This document shows, one piece after another, positions 6,961-15,580 of a stretch of DNA of 35,759 nucleotides; the first letter of the stretch is position 1; the number at the start of each line of letters is the position of its first letter. The notes beneath the pieces were generated by a model. That model did not search any database, was not told the DNA's origin, and saw only the letters and a list, made by a program, of their open reading frames with translations. A program made the translations under genes and the position numbers. Source of the stretch: DASSOY01 sp035776675 (GTDB lineage Bacteria > Bacillota > Bacilli > Bacillales > DASSOY01); NCBI GenBank assembly GCA_035776675.1, contig DASTWO010000121.1, positions 1-35,759 of the forward strand. Direction: 5' to 3'.

Positions 6961-8043
6961 ATGAAAAAGTTGTTCAGTCTGGGGCTCGCTTTTGTTTTGA
7001 TGATTGGCATCTTAGCAGCCTGTGGAGGCGGCGGCTCTGACAATGGAGGAAACGCTTCGGGCGGTGGTGACGGAGACAGCGGCGGGAGCAGCGGAGAACC
7101 TGTTACTTTAAAGCTTTCACACCAGTGGCCGAAACCGACCGGTGATGGCGGCGACTTCCGAGCCGTTCTGGCAAAGAAATTCGCTGAAAAAGTCAAAGAA
7201 AAATCCAACGGAAATATTAATATCAAAATTTATCCATCCTCATCATTGGTTAAATCGAAACAACAATACAAGGCCATGTTAAACGGATCGCTTGATATGA
7301 GTGTATACCCGTTAGACTATGCCGGCGGAAAAGTTCCGCAATACGGAATTACCCTTATGCCAGCTCTTATTAAAAACCATGATACGGCTCAAGCCTGGGA
7401 AACATCCGAAATTGGTAAGAAATTGGATGAAATCACTCAGGAGCACGGCGTCAAGATTCTGATATGGGTATGGAACGCCGGAGCCATCGGTTCTATGGGA
7501 GATCCAGTCGTTTCACCGAAAGACGTCAAAGACGGAATGGTTATGCGTGCAGCCGGAGACCGTGTAGAAGCTATGCTTAAAGCTGCCGGCGCCGGAATTA
7601 CCAGCATGTCATCTTCAGAAATGTACCAGGCTTTTCAAACAGGAGTCTTGGACGCAGGTGTAACATCTAACTCTTCATTTGCTTCATACAAGCTCTATGA
7701 ACAGGTTAAATCTTACACATCTTCTTTACAAAACACATTCTGGTTTATGTTTGAACCCCTTCTGATCAGCATGGATACATGGAACAGCTTATCTTCTGAC
7801 CAGCAAAAAATCCTTGAAGATGTCGCGGCTGAATTGCAGCCATGGGCCTACAGCGCATCTGAGAAAGATGATGAAAGGGTAACGAAATTGTTCAAGGATA
7901 AAGGCGTAAATGTTGTTCCTATGACAGATGATGCTTTCCAACAATGGGTTGACTTAGCCAAACCGATTTGGGATGACTTTGCCAACAATGTTGAAGGCGG
8001 AAAAGAATTAATGCAACTAGCAAAAGAAGTTGGGCAAAAGTAA
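6961..8043 (+). CDS. dctP: TRAP transporter substrate-binding lipoprotein (DctP family)
   Basis: A 360-residue extracytoplasmic solute-binding protein. A lipoprotein signal peptide ends in the lipobox LAAC with Cys21, followed by a Gly/Ser-rich linker to about residue 45. The mature domain begins VTLKLSHQWP and contains the DctP-type segments KIYPSSSLVKSKQQYKAMLNGSLDM, GDPVVSPKDVKDGMVMRAAG and MYQAFQTGVLDAG; the Arg of VMRAAG sits where DctP proteins bind a substrate carboxylate. It captures an organic acid outside the membrane and delivers it to DctQM. GGGAGG lies 9 nt upstream of the ATG. The substrate is unknown; the divergent CoA-transferase/crotonase unit suggests a carboxylate that is activated to a CoA ester. 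Confidence 0.92.
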   Translation: MKKLFSLGLAFVLMIGILAACGGGGSDNGGNASGGGDGDSGGSSGEPVTLKLSHQWPKPTGDGGDFRAVLAKKFAEKVKEKSNGNINIKIYPSSSLVKSKQQYKAMLNGSLDMSVYPLDYAGGKVPQYGITLMPALIKNHDTAQAWETSEIGKKLDEITQEHGVKILIWVWNAGAIGSMGDPVVSPKDVKDGMVMRAAGDRVEAMLKAAGAGITSMSSSEMYQAFQTGVLDAGVTSNSSFASYKLYEQVKSYTSSLQNTFWFMFEPLLISMDTWNSLSSDQQKILEDVAAELQPWAYSASEKDDERVTKLFKDKGVNVVPMTDDAFQQWVDLAKPIWDDFANNVEGGKELMQLAKEVGQK

Positions 8044-8044
8044 A

Positions 8045-8100
8045 TTTCAAAAAGATGCGGCTGTGTCCGGCATTCGTTGGCCACAGCCCCTCTTTTGAAA
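8045..8100 (+). terminator. Stem-loop between dctP and dctQ (possible attenuator)
   Basis: GGCTGTG (8059-8065) pairs with CACAGCC (8082-8088), and the outer TTTCAA/AAGA and TCTTTTGAAA arms can extend it. A short T-rich stretch follows the inner stem. It probably lowers transcription into dctQM relative to dctP or protects the dctP message, as expected where the binding protein is needed in excess. Confidence 0.5.
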
Positions 8101-8139
8101 AAAAGTTATTGCCGCGTTGTTTAAAGGAGGTTAACTTTA

Positions 8140-8691
8140 ATGAGCGAGGAAAAGGGCCGTAAACCGATTTTCATCCGAGCTATCAATTGGATCAACGAAA
8201 TGAGCGGCTATCTTAGTGCCTTTGCTTTGTTTTTTGCCGCACTTATTATTTTTTACAAGGTTTTGGTTCGATATTTTCTTGGGATTCCAACCATTTGGCA
8301 AACCGAATTAAGCATTTATTTATTAATGTTCGTTGGCTTCGTAGGTGCTGCCTATGGGCTGAAACACGGCGCGCATGTTTATGTGGATCTTGTCGTTGTG
8401 AAGCTCCCCCCTCGAGTTCAAAGCGGCGTTCGTATCATCGTATCCATACTCGGTCTTGTCTTAACGGTTCTTCTTGATTACCGGGCTTGGCACATGTGGT
8501 GGATCGCCACGGAGAAAGGATGGCATTCGGAAACGCTTTGGGGACCGCCGTTAACGATTCCATATTTTATATTGCCGCTAGGCATGGCACTTGTCTCCTT
8601 GCAATTCCTTAGCCTCATTTATGAGGAGATCATCTGCTTTAAAAACGGTGGACGCCAGGAATCAGAAGAAGAGTCACAGGAAACCGTCTGA
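8140..8691 (+). CDS. dctQ: TRAP transporter small membrane subunit (DctQ family)
   Basis: A 183-residue membrane protein with four predicted helices (about residues 20-45, 52-75, 92-112, 135-160). It has the DctQ features IIFYKVLVRYFLGIPTIWQTELSIYLL and AAYGLKHGAHVYVDLVV. In TRAP systems this subunit associates with DctM and the loaded binding protein. AAAGGAGG lies 8 nt upstream of the ATG. The C-terminus is an acidic tail (ESEEESQE). It lies between dctP and dctM in the order typical of these operons. Confidence 0.9.
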   Translation: MSEEKGRKPIFIRAINWINEMSGYLSAFALFFAALIIFYKVLVRYFLGIPTIWQTELSIYLLMFVGFVGAAYGLKHGAHVYVDLVVVKLPPRVQSGVRIIVSILGLVLTVLLDYRAWHMWWIATEKGWHSETLWGPPLTIPYFILPLGMALVSLQFLSLIYEEIICFKNGGRQESEEESQETV

Positions 8692-8732
8692 TAAAAATTC
8701 GACGGAGTAATACTATTAGGGAGTGATGTGTC

Positions 8733-10064
8733 ATGGGTTCATTTACTGCCGGAATTTTTATGGGAATCGCTGTTATTGTCCTTCTAATGGCTGGTATGCC
8801 TATTGCCTTTGCTTTAGGCCTCGTTGCTATAGCAGCAATCTTGCTCTTTCTTGACCCTGCACAATTTGAATTGTTTGCGAACTTCACCTATCAATCTTTG
8901 GATAACTTTTCGTTACTGGCGATTCCGTTGTTTGTCTTGATGGGGGCGATTTTCGCCAATTCACGTGCCGGAACCGGATTATTTAATGCCGCTCAAAAAT
9001 GGCTGGGTCGCTTACCGGGTGGATTGGCCATCAGTTCCGTTGCCGCTTCAGCTTTGTTCGCCGCGCTATGTGGCTCTAGTGCAGCAACGGCAGCTGCTAT
9101 CGGAAAAGTAGCTATTCCGGAAATGCAAAAGCGAAATTTCCCCAACGCCATTGCTACGGGGGCCATTGTTGCGGGAGGAACTCTTGGTATTCTTATTCCC
9201 CCCAGTGTCACCTTGATTTTATACGGAATTGCAACGGAACAATCTATTGGACAATTATTCATGGGAGGCATAATTCCCGGGATTATCCTGACAATTATGT
9301 TTTGTGTGTGGATTTATATCGCTACAGTAATGGAAAGGAAAGGCGTCTTTAAATTTGGCTCCGGAGATGCAATACCTGAAGTCACCTCTTATTCATGGAA
9401 GTCTAGAATGCAAGCTTTCTTACAAGTACTTCCCTTTGTCGCCTTACTTGTCGCAATATTAGGAGCCCTTTACGGCGGATTTGCAACGCCTGGTGAAGCA
9501 GCGGCAGTTGGTGCTATATTTGCCTTGATCATGGTATTGGTCACTTATCGATCCATGACTTGGAAGAAATTCATGAATATATTATTGGAATCGACAAAAG
9601 AAAGCACTATGATTCTATTGATTATCGCCTTTTCTGCTGTAATTGGAACGGTTATGAGCTTTCTATCCATTCCACAGGACCTGGCAAACTTGATTGCTAG
9701 TTTAGAGATGTCGAAATGGTGGATCCTACTCTTCATTAATCTCTTTCTGTTAATCTTAGGTTGTTTCTTGTTGCCGGTTGCGATTATTTTGATGACTGCG
9801 CCGATTTTATATCCGATTATCACGACACTCGGGTTTGATCCAATCTGGTTCGGTATCATTATGTCAATAAACATGGAAATGGGTCTGATTACACCACCGG
9901 TTGGCCTTAATCTGTTTGTTGTTAAAGGAATTGCTCCTAAGGTTCCGACTTCGGATATATTAAAGGGTTCCATTCCTTATATTGTGGTCATCGCTGTAGC
10001 CATTGTGATATTCAGCATTTTCCCTAATATCGTAACCTGGTTGCCTTATAAATTATTGGGTTAA
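8733..10064 (+). CDS. dctM: TRAP transporter large permease subunit (DctM family)
   Basis: A 443-residue permease with about twelve hydrophobic helices. DctM hallmarks are present: SLDNFSLLAIPLFVLMGAIF near the N-terminus, ALCGSSAATAAAIGKVAIPEM, ATGAIVAGGTLGILIPPSV, FATPGEAAAVGA, and near the end MEMGLITPPVGLNLFVVKGIA. It carries out Na+-coupled uptake of the substrate delivered by DctP. It starts 41 nt after dctQ with GGGAGTG upstream of the ATG and is followed by a strong hairpin terminator. Confidence 0.93.
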   Translation: MGSFTAGIFMGIAVIVLLMAGMPIAFALGLVAIAAILLFLDPAQFELFANFTYQSLDNFSLLAIPLFVLMGAIFANSRAGTGLFNAAQKWLGRLPGGLAISSVAASALFAALCGSSAATAAAIGKVAIPEMQKRNFPNAIATGAIVAGGTLGILIPPSVTLILYGIATEQSIGQLFMGGIIPGIILTIMFCVWIYIATVMERKGVFKFGSGDAIPEVTSYSWKSRMQAFLQVLPFVALLVAILGALYGGFATPGEAAAVGAIFALIMVLVTYRSMTWKKFMNILLESTKESTMILLIIAFSAVIGTVMSFLSIPQDLANLIASLEMSKWWILLFINLFLLILGCFLLPVAIILMTAPILYPIITTLGFDPIWFGIIMSINMEMGLITPPVGLNLFVVKGIAPKVPTSDILKGSIPYIVVIAVAIVIFSIFPNIVTWLPYKLLG

Positions 10065-10068
10065 TGAA

Positions 10069-10100
10069 GCGGTTGACGTCATTGAACGTCAACCGCCTTT
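10069..10100 (+). terminator. Intrinsic terminator of dctPQM
   Basis: GCGGTTGACGT (10069-10079) pairs perfectly with ACGTCAACCGC (10086-10096) around a 6-nt loop, followed by CTTTAT. It lies between the convergent ends of dctM and the oxidoreductase gene. Confidence 0.8.
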
Positions 10101-10104
10101 ATGT

Positions 10105-11082
10105 TTAAGGTACCAGAATCACTTTCCCCGTGCTTTGCCTGTTCTCAATCCATTTATGAGCTTCTTTCGCCTCCGCTAACGGCAATCTCTTGCAGACGAC
10201 CATTTTCAACTTCTCTTCCGCCAGGAACTGAAGAACCTTTTCAGCGGAATCCTGTAATAATTCGGGCCTGCGATTGCGAGTCGTTCCGAGACTGAAACCC
10301 AGCACCGCGCGGCAACTGGCGTGTAAATCTTTCGATTGAATATTGGACGGCCTTCCGCCTGCGTTTCCGAAATTGACCATCCGCCCATACATCGCCAGGC
10401 ATTCCATGCTCTTTTCTCCTGTATCAGCGGCTATGGAATCAAGTATAAGATCGGCTCCCCGGCCATCCGTCATCTGTTGAACAAGTTCAACGAAATCTTC
10501 TTTTTCATAATTAATGACCGCATCGGCTCCGGCTTGTCGGGCTATTTCTTTCTTCTCATCGCGGCCGACGGTTCCTATAACCTTTCCGGCGCCAAGAATT
10601 TTCGCCAACTGGATAGCCGTTGTTCCAACTCCACCGGAGGCGGCATGGATCAATACCGTCTCTCCATCTTGGATTCTACCGACTTTATGAAGTAAATGAT
10701 AGGAGGTGAATGCGACAACAGGACAGGCAGCTCCCGTTTCAAAATCAACATTGTCCGGAAGTTCAAAAGTTAAATGTTCGTCCGCAACCGCATATTCGGA
10801 ATAAGAGCCGCCGTTAACAAAAGCAATAACCCGTTGGCCAGCACGGAAGCGCTTCACTCCGGATCCTACAGCCTCAATGGTACCGGCAGTATCCAATCCC
10901 GGAATGAACGGAGGATTCGAACCTCCATGATACCTGCCTTCACGTGCTTTAATGTCCGCAAAATTGACACCCGTTGCTTCAACACGGATGAGTATTTCAT
11001 TTTCTTCAAGAACTGGCCGGTCTATCTCTTTGTATTCTAAGTTTTCCGCCCCGCCGAACTGTGAAACCACAATCGCTTTCAT
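10105..11082 (-). CDS. Zinc-independent quinone oxidoreductase (MDR superfamily)
   Basis: A 325-residue medium-chain reductase of the zeta-crystallin/quinone oxidoreductase type. The N-terminal GroES-like domain contains ATGVNFADIKAREGRY and IPGLDTAGTIEAVGSGV; the Rossmann domain contains VLIHAASGGVGTTAIQLAKILGA and VIGTVGRDEKKEIARQAGADAVINY. The Cys/His zinc ligands of alcohol dehydrogenases are absent, so NADPH-dependent reduction of quinones or other activated double bonds is expected. GGGAGG precedes the ATG by 8 nt. It stands alone between two terminators. Substrate unknown. Confidence 0.88.
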   Translation of the reverse strand: MKAIVVSQFGGAENLEYKEIDRPVLEENEILIRVEATGVNFADIKAREGRYHGGSNPPFIPGLDTAGTIEAVGSGVKRFRAGQRVIAFVNGGSYSEYAVADEHLTFELPDNVDFETGAACPVVAFTSYHLLHKVGRIQDGETVLIHAASGGVGTTAIQLAKILGAGKVIGTVGRDEKKEIARQAGADAVINYEKEDFVELVQQMTDGRGADLILDSIAADTGEKSMECLAMYGRMVNFGNAGGRPSNIQSKDLHASCRAVLGFSLGTTRNRRPELLQDSAEKVLQFLAEEKLKMVVCKRLPLAEAKEAHKWIENRQSTGKVILVP

Positions 11083-11220
11083 AATAGATTCCTCCCATTA
11101 TGTGTTTGTTTTGCAACTTCTAAATGCCATCCCCACAATATGTTCAATCATGCAGTTGTCTGCTTTATTGTCTTGTCTTTATTTTATCAGAAACTTATAA
11201 TCATTTCCCTTTTGTATATA

Positions 11221-11249
11221 GAAAAACCGTTCTCCATACAGAGAACGGT
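11221..11249 (-). terminator. Intrinsic terminator of sleB
   Basis: On the minus strand ACCGTTCTC (11241-11249) pairs with GAGAACGGT (11226-11234), followed by TTTTTC. It begins 4 nt after the sleB stop codon. Confidence 0.85.
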
Positions 11250-11253
11250 AAAT

Positions 11254-11910
11254 TTATTTCGCGAAAATATGATGTCCAATCTGGACTGTTTGCGGTCTTG
11301 ACCAAATCCAGTCAGATTTCGCTTTACTCGGATTAAAGTAGTACAAGGAACCGTAAGACGGATCCCAACCTTGAATTGCCAGATAAACGGCCCGATAGGC
11401 TTCTTTGTTCGGCTGGTCATAAAAGGTTCCGTTTTGGACGCAAGTAAAGGCATGACGTTCATAGATCACGCCGCTTACCGTGTCCGGGAACTTTCCTGAG
11501 TCGATACGGTTTAAAACGACGGAAGCTACGGCAACCTGACCCTTCAAAGATTCTCCGCGTGCTTCGGCATATACCAACTGAGCGAGCAATTGTATTTGGT
11601 CGACAGTGAAGGTATTATTTCTTAGCGCCTTCCAAGTATGATTGCCAACCGCCCCATCTGCGGATAATCCGTTTCTCTTTTGAAAATCTATGACAGCTAG
11701 CTCTGTCAACGGACCAAACAGCCCGTCTATTTCTCCTCCATATAGTCCGAGTTGTTGCAAACGTTCCTGCAACCCCCAAACGTAACCATAGTGATCTCCT
11801 TCTTCAAGGACAGGAGCCGAAGCGTTTGCCTTGTCCAAAGGCGCGAAAGCGGCGGACCCGATCCCCAGCATCAATATGGCCACGAAGGAAATCATCAGAC
11901 GTTGTAACAT
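11254..11910 (-). CDS. sleB: Spore cortex-lytic enzyme SleB
   Basis: A 218-residue protein with a signal peptide (LMISFVAILMLGIGSAAFA), a peptidoglycan-binding domain (about residues 42-105: WGLQERLQQLGLYGGEIDGLFGP and AVIDFQKRNGLSADGAVG), and a SleB/CwlJ hydrolase domain (LLAQLVYAEARGESLKGQVAVASVVLNRI, the Glu of YAEARGE being the catalytic candidate). It is a lytic transglycosylase that degrades spore cortex during germination. The start ATG 11910 follows AGGAGGAG by 7 nt and gives the correct signal peptide; the longer reading from 11985 lacks this. No ypeB partner follows. Good evidence that the organism forms endospores. Confidence 0.93.
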   Translation of the reverse strand: MLQRLMISFVAILMLGIGSAAFAPLDKANASAPVLEEGDHYGYVWGLQERLQQLGLYGGEIDGLFGPLTELAVIDFQKRNGLSADGAVGNHTWKALRNNTFTVDQIQLLAQLVYAEARGESLKGQVAVASVVLNRIDSGKFPDTVSGVIYERHAFTCVQNGTFYDQPNKEAYRAVYLAIQGWDPSYGSLYYFNPSKAKSDWIWSRPQTVQIGHHIFAK

Positions 11911-12028
11911 ATTTTGTCTCCTCCTCTTCACAGATTCAGAGACCCCCTTTTTGATACGTTTACAGTATAAAAAGGAACGGCCCAACTCTCAATAGTGGAT
12001 TTAAGGAACATCAGGTATGGTTTTCCAA

Positions 12029-12058
12029 TAAAAAAATGACCCCAACACTAGGGGCCAT
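12029..12058 (-). terminator. Intrinsic terminator after the tartrate/D-malate dehydrogenase-like gene
   Basis: On the minus strand ATGGCCCC (12051-12058) pairs with GGGGTCAT (12036-12043), one G.U pair, followed by seven T. It starts 5 nt after the stop codon. Confidence 0.85.
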
Positions 12059-12062
12059 CCTT

Positions 12063-13121
12063 TTACAGTGTTTTCAACCTCCTGCAAATTTCCGTTCCCA
12101 CCTCTCTTGTTGAGGCTTTTCCGCCTATATCGCTAGTTTTGATTCCATCCGCGATCACACTTTCGACTACTTCAAGCAACATCTTCCCCAGTTCTTCCTC
12201 TCCGAAATGATCTAACATCATCTTGGCTGTCCAAATCTGCCCGATTGGATTTGCAATCCCTTGTCCGGCAATATCAGGAGCTGATCCGTGAACCGGTTCA
12301 AACATCGAAGGGTGTTTCCCGTTCAAATTAATGTTCGCGGACGGCGCAATTCCAATACTCCCCATGATCGCCGCACCGATATCGGTTAAGATATCACCAA
12401 ATAAATTACTGGCCACAATCACATCGAAAGTATCCGGACGGGTCACGAAAAAGGATGCAAGAGCGTCAATATGATTCGAAGCAGTAGCGATTTCAGGATA
12501 CCCTTGTTTGATTTCTTTAAAGACCTCATCCCAAAACGGCATGGAATGAACGATGCCGTTCGATTTGGTGGCGCTGGTCACATGGCCTCTTCTCTTTTCA
12601 GCCAATTGAAAAGCGTACTGCATGGCCGCTTCCGTTCCTCTTCGGGTAAATACCGCATTTTGAATAGCTACCTCGTTTTTCCCTTTATGAATCCGTCCGC
12701 CGACTTCGCTGTATTCCCCTTCACTATTCTCACGTACCACAATCAAGTCAAAGTCGTTAGGATTGACCAACGGAGACTGCAAGCCTTGAAAATACCTTGC
12801 CGGCCGAATATTAACAGCCAGTTCAAACTCCCTTCGGATTTTGATCAATAAGCCCCATAAGGAAACATGGTCAGGAACCAACTGCGGATTTCCGACAGCT
12901 CCAAGAAAAACAGCTTCGAACTCCCGTAACCGTTCAATCCCGTCTTCAGGCATCATTTTCCCATTTTTCGCATAATAATCACAGTCCCAGGGGAATTCCG
13001 TAAATTGAAAAGACAGGCCGCCGTGTAGCTCAGCTACTGTATGTAGAACTTCCAACGCTTCCGGGACAACTTCTTTTCCAATCCCGTCGCCCGGGATTAC
13101 GGCAATCTCATAATTTCTCAT
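12063..13121 (-). CDS. Tartrate/D-malate dehydrogenase-like decarboxylating dehydrogenase
   Basis: A 352-residue member of the isocitrate/isopropylmalate dehydrogenase family: IAVIPGDGIGKEVVPEA, the Arg cluster KIRREFELAVNIRPAR, VVRENSEGEYSEVGG, ATKSNGI, and the C-terminal FEPVHGSAPDIAGQGIANP. FPWDCDYYAKNGKMMPEDG is the form found in tartrate dehydrogenase and D-malate dehydrogenase (DmlA/YcsA), not in LeuB. These enzymes oxidatively decarboxylate 2-hydroxy acids with NAD+ and a divalent metal. GGAGGGTGAT precedes the ATG. It follows the acetyltransferase gene by 17 nt, so the two are cotranscribed. Exact substrate unresolved. Confidence 0.85.
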   Translation of the reverse strand: MRNYEIAVIPGDGIGKEVVPEALEVLHTVAELHGGLSFQFTEFPWDCDYYAKNGKMMPEDGIERLREFEAVFLGAVGNPQLVPDHVSLWGLLIKIRREFELAVNIRPARYFQGLQSPLVNPNDFDLIVVRENSEGEYSEVGGRIHKGKNEVAIQNAVFTRRGTEAAMQYAFQLAEKRRGHVTSATKSNGIVHSMPFWDEVFKEIKQGYPEIATASNHIDALASFFVTRPDTFDVIVASNLFGDILTDIGAAIMGSIGIAPSANINLNGKHPSMFEPVHGSAPDIAGQGIANPIGQIWTAKMMLDHFGEEELGKMLLEVVESVIADGIKTSDIGGKASTREVGTEICRRLKTL

Positions 13122-13138
13122 CGTCTATCACCCTCCGA

Positions 13139-13651
13139 TCAAACGTTATGCAAGAGCAATGTCATCCAGTCCTCATCATAATATCGTTCCCCGATTTTCA
13201 TCGCCTTCGCTTCTTTCCCATAAACACTGAACCCGGCGGATAAATATAAGTTTCTGGCCGCTTCATTTGTAGAAACAACCGTTAACTGAATCTGTTCCAA
13301 TCCTTCCATTTGGCGTCCGTGATCAACGACTTCTTTCAATAACGCTTTCCCGATTCCTTTTCCTCTTGCCTCAGCAGACACATACATACTTAATAGATTG
13401 GCTTTATGTGCCATTTTCTTAGCTGTCTGCCTTATCAATACCGCCATCCCTACACATTTTTCTTCCTGAAAGGCGCCAAGGCTGATATTGTTTTCAGATT
13501 GAGCGCGAATTCTTTCAATCGTATGTGCCAACGGCTTTCTTCGATTTTCTTCGTAGGAACTTGCGAATGCCTCCGGTTCCTTGATCAGAGCTTCAAGTCT
13601 TAACGCCCGATATTGTTCCGCATCTGCTTCTTTGAATTGACGTATTTCCAT
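13139..13651 (-). CDS. GNAT-family N-acetyltransferase
   Basis: A 170-residue GNAT protein. The acetyl-CoA-binding motif A is clear: LLSMYVSAEARGKGIGKALLKEVV, with the R/Q-x-x-G-x-G/A loop as RGKGIG; NEAARNLYLSAGF is motif B. N-terminal IRQFKEADAEQYRALRLEAL is usual for the family. AAGGAGA precedes the ATG by 8 nt. The acceptor cannot be predicted. It is followed in the same transcript by the tartrate/D-malate dehydrogenase-like gene. About 130 nt upstream, to the ypjP terminator, hold no recognisable element. Confidence 0.88.
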   Translation of the reverse strand: MEIRQFKEADAEQYRALRLEALIKEPEAFASSYEENRRKPLAHTIERIRAQSENNISLGAFQEEKCVGMAVLIRQTAKKMAHKANLLSMYVSAEARGKGIGKALLKEVVDHGRQMEGLEQIQLTVVSTNEAARNLYLSAGFSVYGKEAKAMKIGERYYDEDWMTLLLHNV

Positions 13652-13782
13652 CTTGTCTTCTCCTTAAATCAGTAATAAAAATGGATGCCAAAGGCACCGA
13701 ATATAGAAACGTGACACCCTGTTATGGAAAAATTCGACGCCGTACCTTGAAATCCCTGCAAGCTGGAATGAAACGGAAGAAT

Positions 13783-13812
13783 GAAAAAAAGCGTACCGAA
13801 TTCGATACGCTT
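13783..13812 (-). terminator. Intrinsic terminator of ypjP
   Basis: On the minus strand AAGCGTA (13806-13812) pairs with TACGCTT (13789-13795), followed by a T run. The stem overlaps the stop codon of the gene. Confidence 0.85.
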
Positions 13813-14476
13813 AAGCCATCCATTGCGGAGGCGTGTCTTTATCCCAAAAAATATTGCCTAAATCATGATGCTCCTGAAATTCATCAGAAGGAATATGGTA
13901 GTGAAAGTTAAACCAGTAACCATCCAATGGCGGATGATCCCGTCTGACATGGAACCTAATAAGATCTTGTCCGTTTCTGGAATCATAGATATGAAGAATC
14001 TTTTCTCCAAATCCACCTGCCGGTGATCCGGATATTGCAAGGTTTCGCAGCGTTTCCTCATCCGTTCCGGTCGCAACGCCATCAATTACGGTTTCAACCT
14101 CCGGTAAGATCGCTCTCAAATACTCTTCTCCAACCTGATCGGAAATCACTGGCCCGAATTTTTGAAATCCTTGCTGTTCCACCTGCTGCACTGTATACAT
14201 CTTGAACTGATTGCGAAGCTCGTCCGTATCCAAAACGGAAGCAGCAGCCTCTTCCCACGAAGAAGGTGAATACTCGGGTTCAGATTCAGTATCAGTGTCC
14301 TTTTCTTCTACGGCTACCGTTTCGACGTTCACATCCAATTCATTCGACGATTTCTCAAGTCGGTTTGCCTTGGAATTGTGAGCCCGATCCGTTGTAACGT
14401 GGGAGTTGGGGACAACGATACCGAACGTTAAAGCGGCAACAAACGTGACAAATATTTTCTTCATCCAGTTTACCAT
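13811..14476 (-). CDS. ypjP: YpjP-like protein
   Basis: A 221-residue exported protein with a short N-terminal hydrophobic segment (KKIFVTFVAALTFGIVVP), an acidic low-complexity stretch (about residues 45-75, many E/D/S) and a conserved C-terminal domain ending WFNFHYHIPSDEFQEHHDLGNIFWDKDTPPQWMA. That ending strongly resembles Bacillus subtilis YpjP, a protein of unknown function. The start has GGGGGGAG upstream of the ATG. It is monocistronic, with its own terminator. Assigned from remembered family features. Confidence 0.75.
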   Translation of the reverse strand: MVNWMKKIFVTFVAALTFGIVVPNSHVTTDRAHNSKANRLEKSSNELDVNVETVAVEEKDTDTESEPEYSPSSWEEAAASVLDTDELRNQFKMYTVQQVEQQGFQKFGPVISDQVGEEYLRAILPEVETVIDGVATGTDEETLRNLAISGSPAGGFGEKILHIYDSRNGQDLIRFHVRRDHPPLDGYWFNFHYHIPSDEFQEHHDLGNIFWDKDTPPQWMA

Positions 14477-14607
14477 TCGGCTCCCCCCTCAATCTAATTT
14501 TCCCACAAAAACGAAGCCTGTGCGATGTAAAAAATCACATATTCGTGAATTCTACAATCTATTAATAATACGATTCGTAAACTCAAAAGGTTTCAAGAGG
14601 GCAGAAA

Positions 14608-14637
14608 AAAACTGAAGTTCAAAACTTCAGCTTTTTT
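14608..14637. terminator. Intrinsic terminator of the hut operon (bidirectional form)
   Basis: CTGAAGTT (14612-14619) pairs with AACTTCAG (14623-14630), flanked by A-run and T-run on both sides. On the minus strand it ends hutG, overlapping its TGA stop. Confidence 0.85.
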
Positions 14638-15580
14638 GATAACCCAGAATGAAATTTAAGACAACATGGGCGGCAACCCGACTTGTCATGTTCCTGAAAT
14701 CAATCGTTGGATCAATTTCTACAATATCCATTCCTCGTACGGCAGATTGACGGCCAAGAAACTTTATACCTTCCAACAAAGTTTGGCTGTCCATACCGCC
14801 TGGCCCAATCGCCGGACATCCTGGTGCGTAAGCCTGATCCAGCACATCCATATCGACAGAAATATAGATACAGTCGACTTTATCCTTAAGCGCATTTATA
14901 CTTTCATTCAATATCTCTGTTATTTTGCGCTCTCTGACATCCTTCATCGTGTAGATAGTCACACCATGATCTTTCCCATAATCATGATACTCGCGGCTAT
15001 TCGAGAAATTCCGGATGCCGATCTGGATAAGATGTTCACCTTTCAAAACACCAGATTCAATCAATCCACGAAACGGTGTACCGTTGGACGGGCCGCCGTC
15101 ATCTAAATTGCGCAAATCGTGATGGGCATCAAACTGAATCACACCAACTGTGCCTTTAGCCTCTGAAAAAGCCTTAATACTGGGGCGGCTGACTGAATGA
15201 TCTCCACCCAGAACAATCGGAATCATATCCGGGTTTGATTGAAACAGCTTCTTGTAAGCATTCTCAATCCGCAACTGGGATTCAATTAAATCGGTAACAT
15301 GCATTTGAACGTCCCCAAGATCGTATAGACGAACATCTTTCAAGTCGTGTTCATCTTCAATTGCATAGGTTGCATAAGAAGAAAGGGCCTTTCTTATCGC
15401 AGCAGGGGCTTCTGCCGCCCCGGAATGGCTAATCGACGGTTTAGAGAGCGGAGCTCCGAGAATACCGAATCCATTCACTTTCTCCCCTTGCCAGGAATGA
15501 AGAAGTTCATGGGCTTTTGTGACTTCACTATCAACGAATCCCGCCTTCCCCGCTGGATACAAGTGTGTGATCTTAGCCAT
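14627..15580 (-). CDS. hutG: Formimidoylglutamase HutG
   Basis: A 317-residue ureohydrolase (arginase fold) with the Mn2+ motifs GGDHSVSRP, IQFDAHHDLR and ISVDMDVLDQAYAPG. It hydrolyses N-formimidoyl-L-glutamate to glutamate and formamide, the last step of the Bacillus-type histidine pathway. The ATG at 15580 follows AAGGGGA; it overlaps the end of hutI by 8 nt, which suggests translational coupling. It is the last gene of the operon before a strong terminator. Confidence 0.95.
   Translation of the reverse strand: MAKITHLYPAGKAGFVDSEVTKAHELLHSWQGEKVNGFGILGAPLSKPSISHSGAAEAPAAIRKALSSYATYAIEDEHDLKDVRLYDLGDVQMHVTDLIESQLRIENAYKKLFQSNPDMIPIVLGGDHSVSRPSIKAFSEAKGTVGVIQFDAHHDLRNLDDGGPSNGTPFRGLIESGVLKGEHLIQIGIRNFSNSREYHDYGKDHGVTIYTMKDVRERKITEILNESINALKDKVDCIYISVDMDVLDQAYAPGCPAIGPGGMDSQTLLEGIKFLGRQSAVRGMDIVEIDPTIDFRNMTSRVAAHVVLNFILGYQKS

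Noticed and set aside
11598..11606. GGTCGACAG in sleB as a further GntR site.
   Set aside because: It is inside a coding region and lacks the leading TT and flanks shared by the intergenic copies.
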